Source: Planctomycetaceae bacterium
GTDB taxonomy: Bacteria > Planctomycetota > Planctomycetia > Planctomycetales > Planctomycetaceae
Length of the DNA stretch: 8,332 bases
NCBI GenBank assembly: GCA_003503535.1
Contig: DOCI01000153.1
Coordinates: 43,365 to 51,696 of the forward strand
Reading direction: 5' to 3'
Positions within the stretch are counted from its first letter, which is position 1. Each line of letters begins with the position of its first letter. Below are positions 8,064 through 8,332 of this stretch, in pieces. The notes below the pieces were generated by a model. That model was not told where the DNA came from and searched no databases. It saw only the letters and a list, made by a program, of their open reading frames with translations. Made by a program: the position numbers and the translations under genes.

Positions 8064-8081
8064 AATGAGCGTACTCATTTT
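8064..8081 (+). terminator. Weak hairpin, possible plus-strand terminator
   Basis: AATGAG (8064-8069) and CTCATT (8074-8079) form a 6-bp stem with a CGTA loop. The hairpin runs into a short TTTT (8078-8081), two bases of which belong to the stem. It is the only plus-strand terminator-like structure after gene 3, and it is AT-rich and weak. Termination may instead depend on Rho or on the larger hairpin at 8034-8057. Confidence 0.2.
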
Positions 8082-8108
8082 CCTCGCTTGAGTCTTCGAG
8101 TTATAATG

Positions 8109-8332
8109 TTAAGGATGATGCATGTGCTCGGAATACATTTTGTGCTTCATATCTCCTTGAGCATAAATGTATGCGAGCAAGTCAAGAATCTCTTCTTCGG
8201 TTAGCTTGTTCAGCAAGCCGGCTGGCATGATGGAAAGCTTTGATTTGACCTGATCATCGATATCATCAACGGAGATTGTAAGAGGATCGGCTTTGGCCAT
8301 CGGGTCGACCAGAAGTTGGATTTCATCATCCA
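8109..8332 (-). CDS. C-terminal end of a TIGR02603-like cytochrome protein (partial)
   Basis: The frame is open to the right edge of the window, so only the last 73 residues are visible. The first in-frame ATG inside the window (8298-8300) is internal, because coding-like sequence (DDEIQLLVDP) continues upstream of it. The visible part has SIMPAGLLNKLTEEEILDLLAYIYAQG. This matches the end of gene 3 in pattern (SLMP, then L..L, then LLAYL) and is typical of planctomycete c-type cytochrome/heme-binding proteins. The CxxCH motif itself would lie beyond the window. After the conserved helix comes a tail of 13 residues with four His and three Met (MKHKMYSEHMHHP). The gene converges on the operon and has its own terminator. 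The family call rests on the C-terminal pattern only. Confidence 0.75.
   Translation of the reverse strand, partial: DDEIQLLVDPMAKADPLTISVDDIDDQVKSKLSIMPAGLLNKLTEEEILDLLAYIYAQGDMKHKMYSEHMHHP

Noticed and set aside
1..8332. CRISPR array, tRNA, rRNA, transposase or phage genes
   Set aside because: No regularly spaced repeats, cloverleaf-like sequence, rRNA core motifs or transposase-like reading frames were seen.

Overview
The window looks like planctomycete (PVC-group) chromosome. It carries three families largely confined to or hugely expanded in that phylum: a PSCyt1 + DUF1549 + DUF1553 (PSD1) multidomain cytochrome, a DUF1501 protein with a twin-arginine signal, and a giant 'PVC-type heme-binding CxxCH' protein (TIGR02604 propeller + HEAT-like repeats + TIGR02603 heme domain). 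The moderate GC content and the near absence of Shine-Dalgarno sequences fit a Gimesia/Rubinisphaera-like member, but the genus is inference only.

Layout. Positions 1-379 are non-coding as far as I can see. They hold two inverted copies of a 14-base motif (1-14 and 172-185), a good sigma-70-like promoter candidate (288-317), and a GTG start that overlaps a three-codon ATG mini-frame. Positions 380-8018 form one tightly packed plus-strand operon of three secreted proteins: gene 1 (380-3451), gene 2 (3448-4902, overlapping gene 1 by ATGA) and gene 3 (4944-8018, 41 bases after gene 2). Positions 8019-8108 are a convergent intergenic gap with a perfect 10-bp stem terminator whose U-tract serves the minus strand. 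From 8109 to the window edge runs the C-terminal end of a minus-strand gene, which carries the same kind of C-terminal module as gene 3.

How the genes may work together. All three operon products have export signals: Sec for the two cytochromes and Tat for the DUF1501 protein. Together they supply three CxxCH c-heme sites, a beta-propeller of the sugar/sorbosone-dehydrogenase type, and a DUF1501 domain related to the alkaline-phosphatase/sulfatase fold. A reasonable inference is an extracytoplasmic redox assembly that oxidises an unknown, perhaps carbohydrate-derived, substrate and passes electrons through c-type hemes. No substrate can be read from the sequence. No mobile element, CRISPR array, tRNA or rRNA is visible.
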